DNA of 64,000 nucleotides from Actinocatenispora rupis. Its GTDB lineage: Bacteria > Actinomycetota > Actinomycetes > Mycobacteriales > Micromonosporaceae. The translations under genes were made by a program, and so were the position numbers. The stretch covers positions 124,001 through 188,000 of the forward strand of contig NZ_BOMB01000007.1 of NCBI RefSeq assembly GCF_016861975.1, given 5' to 3'. Below, one piece after another: positions 61,589-64,000 of the stretch. Numbering within the stretch: the first letter of the stretch is position 1; each line of letters begins with the position of its first letter. Below the pieces are notes generated by a model. It saw nothing but the letters and a program-made list of their open reading frames with translations. It had not been told where the DNA came from and did no database searches.

Positions 61589-61671
61589 AGGCTGAGGACC
61601 TCGTCGGCCTCGTCATCGTGGTCGCGCTGATCGGTTTCCTGGTCCGCGCCCTCCTCTTCCCGGAGAAGTAA
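61585..61671 (+). CDS. kdpF: potassium-transporting ATPase subunit KdpF
   Basis: 28 residues from GTG 61585: one membrane helix (LVGLVIVVALIGFLVRALLF) ending in the diagnostic L-L-F-P-E-K. KdpF stabilises the KdpFABC high-affinity potassium pump in the membrane. It lies 6 bp upstream of kdpA. Confidence 0.9.
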   Translation: MKAEDLVGLVIVVALIGFLVRALLFPEK

Positions 61672-61677
61672 CCCCCC

Positions 61678-63339
61678 ATGAATCCCACCCTCGCGGCGGT
61701 GCTCTCGGTGGGGCTGCTGGTCGCGGCCCTCGTCGTCGTGCACCGACCCCTCGGTTCCTACCTGGCCCGGGTGTACTCGGGCACCACCCACCTCAGAGTC
61801 GAGAGGCTGCTGTACCGGCTGTCCGGTGTGGACGGTGACGGCGAGCAGCGCTGGCCGGCGTACCTGCGCAGCGTGCTGGCGTTCTCGGCGGTCTCCGTCC
61901 TCCTGCTGTACGGGCTCCAGCGCGTGCAGCACTGGCTGCCGCTGTCGCTCGGTCGGCAGAACGTCGCACCGGACATGTCCTGGAACACGGCCGCCAGCTT
62001 CGTCACGAACACCAACTGGCAGTCGTACTCGGGCGAGCAGGTGATGGGTCACCTGGTCCAGATGGCCGGCCTGGCGGTGCAGAACTTCGTGTCGGCGGCG
62101 GTCGGCCTGGCCGTGGCGGTCGCGCTGATCCGCGGACTGGCGCGCAGCCGTACCGACCGGCTCGGCAACTTCTGGGTCGACCTCACGCGCGGCTCGCTGC
62201 GGGTGCTGCTGCCGCTGGCGTTCGTGGCGGCGGTCGTACTGGTCGGCTTCGGCGCGGTGCAGAACTTCACGCACGGGTTCGACGCGCACACCGTGCAGGG
62301 CGCGACCCAGCACATCCCGGGCGGGCCGGTGGCGAGCCAGGAGTCCATCAAGGAACTCGGCACCAACGGCGGCGGCTTCTACAACGCCAACTCGGCGCAC
62401 CCGTTCGAGAACCCGACCTCGTTCACGAACCTGTTCGAGGTGTTCCTGATCCTGCTCATCCCGTTCTCCCTGCCGTACGCGTTCGGCCGGATGGTCGGCG
62501 ACCGGCGCCAGGGGTACGCGGTGGTGGCGGCGATGGCGGTCATCTGCCTGGGCGCGGTCGTCGCGTCCGGTGTGGTGGAGGCGCACCATCCGGGTGCGGC
62601 CCCGACCGCGGCCGGCGCGTCGATGGAGGGCAAGGAGACCCGCTTCGGCGTCCTCGCCTCGTCCCTGTTCTCCGTCGGTACGACGATGACGTCGACGGGT
62701 GCGGTGGACTCGTGGCACGACTCGTACACGGCGCTGGGTGGCGGGGTCACGCTGTTCGACATGCACCTGGGCGAGGTCACGCCCGGTGGCGTCGGATCCG
62801 GCCTGTACGGCGCGCTCGTGCTCGCCGTCCTCGCCGTGTTCCTCGCCGGGCTGATGGTCGGCCGGACCCCGGAGTACCTGGGGAAGCGGATCGGCGCGCG
62901 GGAGATGAAGCTCGTCGGGCTGTACATCCTCGTCATGCCGGCGACGGTGCTGGTGTTCACCGGCATCGCGGTCGTCACGAAAATGGGCACCTCGTCGATC
63001 CTCAACCCGGGACCGCACGGCCTCTCCGAGATCCTGTACGCGTACACGTCGGCGGCGAACAACAACGGCTCGGCGTTCGGCGGCCTGTCCGCGAACACCA
63101 TGTTCTACAACGTGACGACCGGGCTGTCCGTCCTCATCGGACGGTTCGTGCCGATCGTGTTCGTCCTGGCGCTCGCCGGTTCGTTGGCGAAGCAGCAGAA
63201 GGTCCCGGCGTCGGCGGGCACCATGCCGACCCACACGCCGCTGTTCACCGTGCTGTTCGTCGGCGTGATCCTGATCGTCGCCGGCCTCACGTTCCTGCCG
63301 GCACTGGCGCTCGGCCCGCTCGCCGAGGGGCTGGCATGA
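61678..63339 (+). CDS. kdpA: potassium-transporting ATPase subunit KdpA
   Basis: 553 residues from ATG 61678. This is the potassium-binding channel-like subunit, with ten or so membrane helices and pore loops including [22 protein letters not shown]-type loop [15 protein letters not shown] and [12 protein letters not shown]-like filter segments. It imports K+ at low external concentration using the KdpB motor. The length is normal for the family. The stop codon overlaps the kdpB ATG (ATGA). Confidence 0.97.
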   Translation: MNPTLAAVLSVGLLVAALVVVHRPLGSYLARVYSGTTHLRVERLLYRLSGVDGDGEQRWPAYLRSVLAFSAVSVLLLYGLQRVQHWLPLSLGRQNVAPDMSWNTAASFVTNTNWQSYSGEQVMGHLVQMAGLAVQNFVSAAVGLAVAVALIRGLARSRTDRLGNFWVDLTRGSLRVLLPLAFVAAVVLVGFGAVQNFTHGFDAHTVQGATQHIPGGPVASQESIKELGTNGGGFYNANSAHPFENPTSFTNLFEVFLILLIPFSLPYAFGRMVGDRRQGYAVVAAMAVICLGAVVASGVVEAHHPGAAPTAAGASMEGKETRFGVLASSLFSVGTTMTSTGAVDSWHDSYTALGGGVTLFDMHLGEVTPGGVGSGLYGALVLAVLAVFLAGLMVGRTPEYLGKRIGAREMKLVGLYILVMPATVLVFTGIAVVTKMGTSSILNPGPHGLSEILYAYTSAANNNGSAFGGLSANTMFYNVTTGLSVLIGRFVPIVFVLALAGSLAKQQKVPASAGTMPTHTPLFTVLFVGVILIVAGLTFLPALALGPLAEGLA

Positions 63340-64000
63340 GTACGGACCCGAGCGTCGCCGGGCGACGCGCACCGGTACCCGGTGACCGGCGCGGGACGGG
63401 CCCGGTCGACACCAAGGAGAACGAGTCGATGTCTACAGTGGACGTTCACAGTGGACGGTCCACATCGGACGGTCCGGCCACCCCGGGCGGACCGCACGGA
63501 CCCCGCCGTACGACGGGAAGGGCCGGCGGGTTGCTGGATCCGGCGACGCTGGCGCGCTCGCTGCCGGCGGCGCTGGCGAAGCTCGACCCGCGGCACATGG
63601 TCCGCAACCCGGTCATGTTCGTGGTGGAGGTCGGTTCGGTCGTCACGACCGTACTGGCGGTCGTCGACCCGTCCGTGTTCGCCTGGGTGATCGCCGTCTG
63701 GCTGTGGATCACCGCCATCTTCGCGAACCTGGCGGAGGCGGTGGCGGAGAGCCGAGGCAAGGCGCAGGCGGACTCGCTGCGCCGGGCCCGTACGGACGTG
63801 ACGGCGCGGCTGCTGGTGGACGACACCGCCGGCGAGCGGGCCGTACCGGGTACCGAGCTGACGGTCGGGGACCGGGTCGTCTGCGAGGCCGGGGACACGA
63901 TCCCGGGCGACGGCGAGGTGGTCGAGGGCGTCGCGAGCGTCGACGAGTCGGCCATCACCGGCGAGTCCGCACCGGTGATCCGGGAGGCCGGCGGCGACCG
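63336..64000 (+). CDS. kdpB: potassium-transporting P-type ATPase subunit KdpB (N-terminal part, cut by window edge)
   Basis: 221 codons visible from ATG 63336. After a variable N-terminal region of about 80 residues come the conserved [24 protein letters not shown] helix, [20 protein letters not shown] and the actuator-domain start with [12 protein letters not shown]. The N-terminal region contains two adjacent palindrome copies. A second ATG at 63429 has AAGGAG 9 nt upstream and may be the true start. The ATGA overlap favours 63336. The phosphorylation site and ATP domain lie beyond the window. Confidence 0.95.
   Translation, partial: MSTDPSVAGRRAPVPGDRRGTGPVDTKENESMSTVDVHSGRSTSDGPATPGGPHGPRRTTGRAGGLLDPATLARSLPAALAKLDPRHMVRNPVMFVVEVGSVVTTVLAVVDPSVFAWVIAVWLWITAIFANLAEAVAESRGKAQADSLRRARTDVTARLLVDDTAGERAVPGTELTVGDRVVCEAGDTIPGDGEVVEGVASVDESAITGESAPVIREAGGD
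63431..63456. repeat. two tandem one-mismatch copies of the GTCCACAGTGGAC palindrome
   Basis: GTCTACAGTGGAC (63431-63443) directly followed by GTTCACAGTGGAC (63444-63456), in the variable 5' part of kdpB, two bases after the start of the alternative ATG at 63429. Confidence 0.8.

Overview
The window is chromosomal DNA of a high-G+C filamentous actinomycete, most likely of the Micromonosporaceae or a close relative. This rests on very high third-position G+C, frequent GTG/TTG starts with 4-bp stop/start overlaps, an XRE/DUF397 regulatory pair, an F420/PPOX-type flavoprotein, bacterial enolase next to ftsB-DUF501-ppx, and a bldA-type tRNA-Leu(UAA). Assignment to a genus is not possible from sequence alone. 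Layout: 1-2164 holds the N-terminal part of an MMPL transporter, then an AraC regulator. 3110-17532 is an actinobacterial core block (SurA-like lipoprotein, mazG, an envelope operon of holin-X/DUF3618/YihY, a DUF885 peptidase-like protein, XRE/DUF397, eno, ftsB, DUF501, ppx, a family-5 uracil-DNA glycosylase, DUF4129). It is followed by a MoxR/DUF58 module, a type II NADH dehydrogenase-like protein, an acyltransferase-SGNH fusion, a disulfide oxidoreductase-fold protein with an altered active site, the tRNA gene with a small repeat array, an aldo/keto reductase, and a SigE-type sigma factor with a membrane partner. 28.9-44.3 kb is the most distinctive part. It is a self-contained glycan/amino-sugar utilisation locus: a secreted DUF4855 protein, a family-5 solute-binding lipoprotein, a sugar isomerase-like TIM barrel, a large multimodular secreted GH20 hexosaminidase, two permeases and two ATPases of an Opp/Dpp-type importer, a NanE epimerase, a GntR/HutC regulator and a DUF4127 protein. 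Five copies of a conserved 14-bp imperfect palindrome (consensus TTGGTMYRGNCCAW, close to the DasR site) sit in its intergenic regions and nowhere else that I could find, so the parts probably form one regulon. From 44.3 to 61.4 kb come a Bax inhibitor-1 protein, a fadA-like thiolase, two SGNH hydrolases, PPOX, a lone cytochrome b, a transsulfuration pair (cbs and metB, an arrangement reminiscent of the mycobacterial fadA3-cbs-metB region), kinase/acetyltransferase genes, an acidic calcium-repeat protein, msrA, HIT, an MFS exporter and an amidase. The window ends inside a kdpFAB potassium-pump operon. Two sequence-wide signals cut across the genes. A 13-bp interrupted palindrome, GTCCACWGTGGAC, occurs six times exactly and five more times with one mismatch, both inside genes and between them. 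Only two TTA leucine codons were found by eye in the called genes (in the DUF3618 gene and in an ATPase of the glycan importer), while the tRNA that reads TTA is itself in the window.
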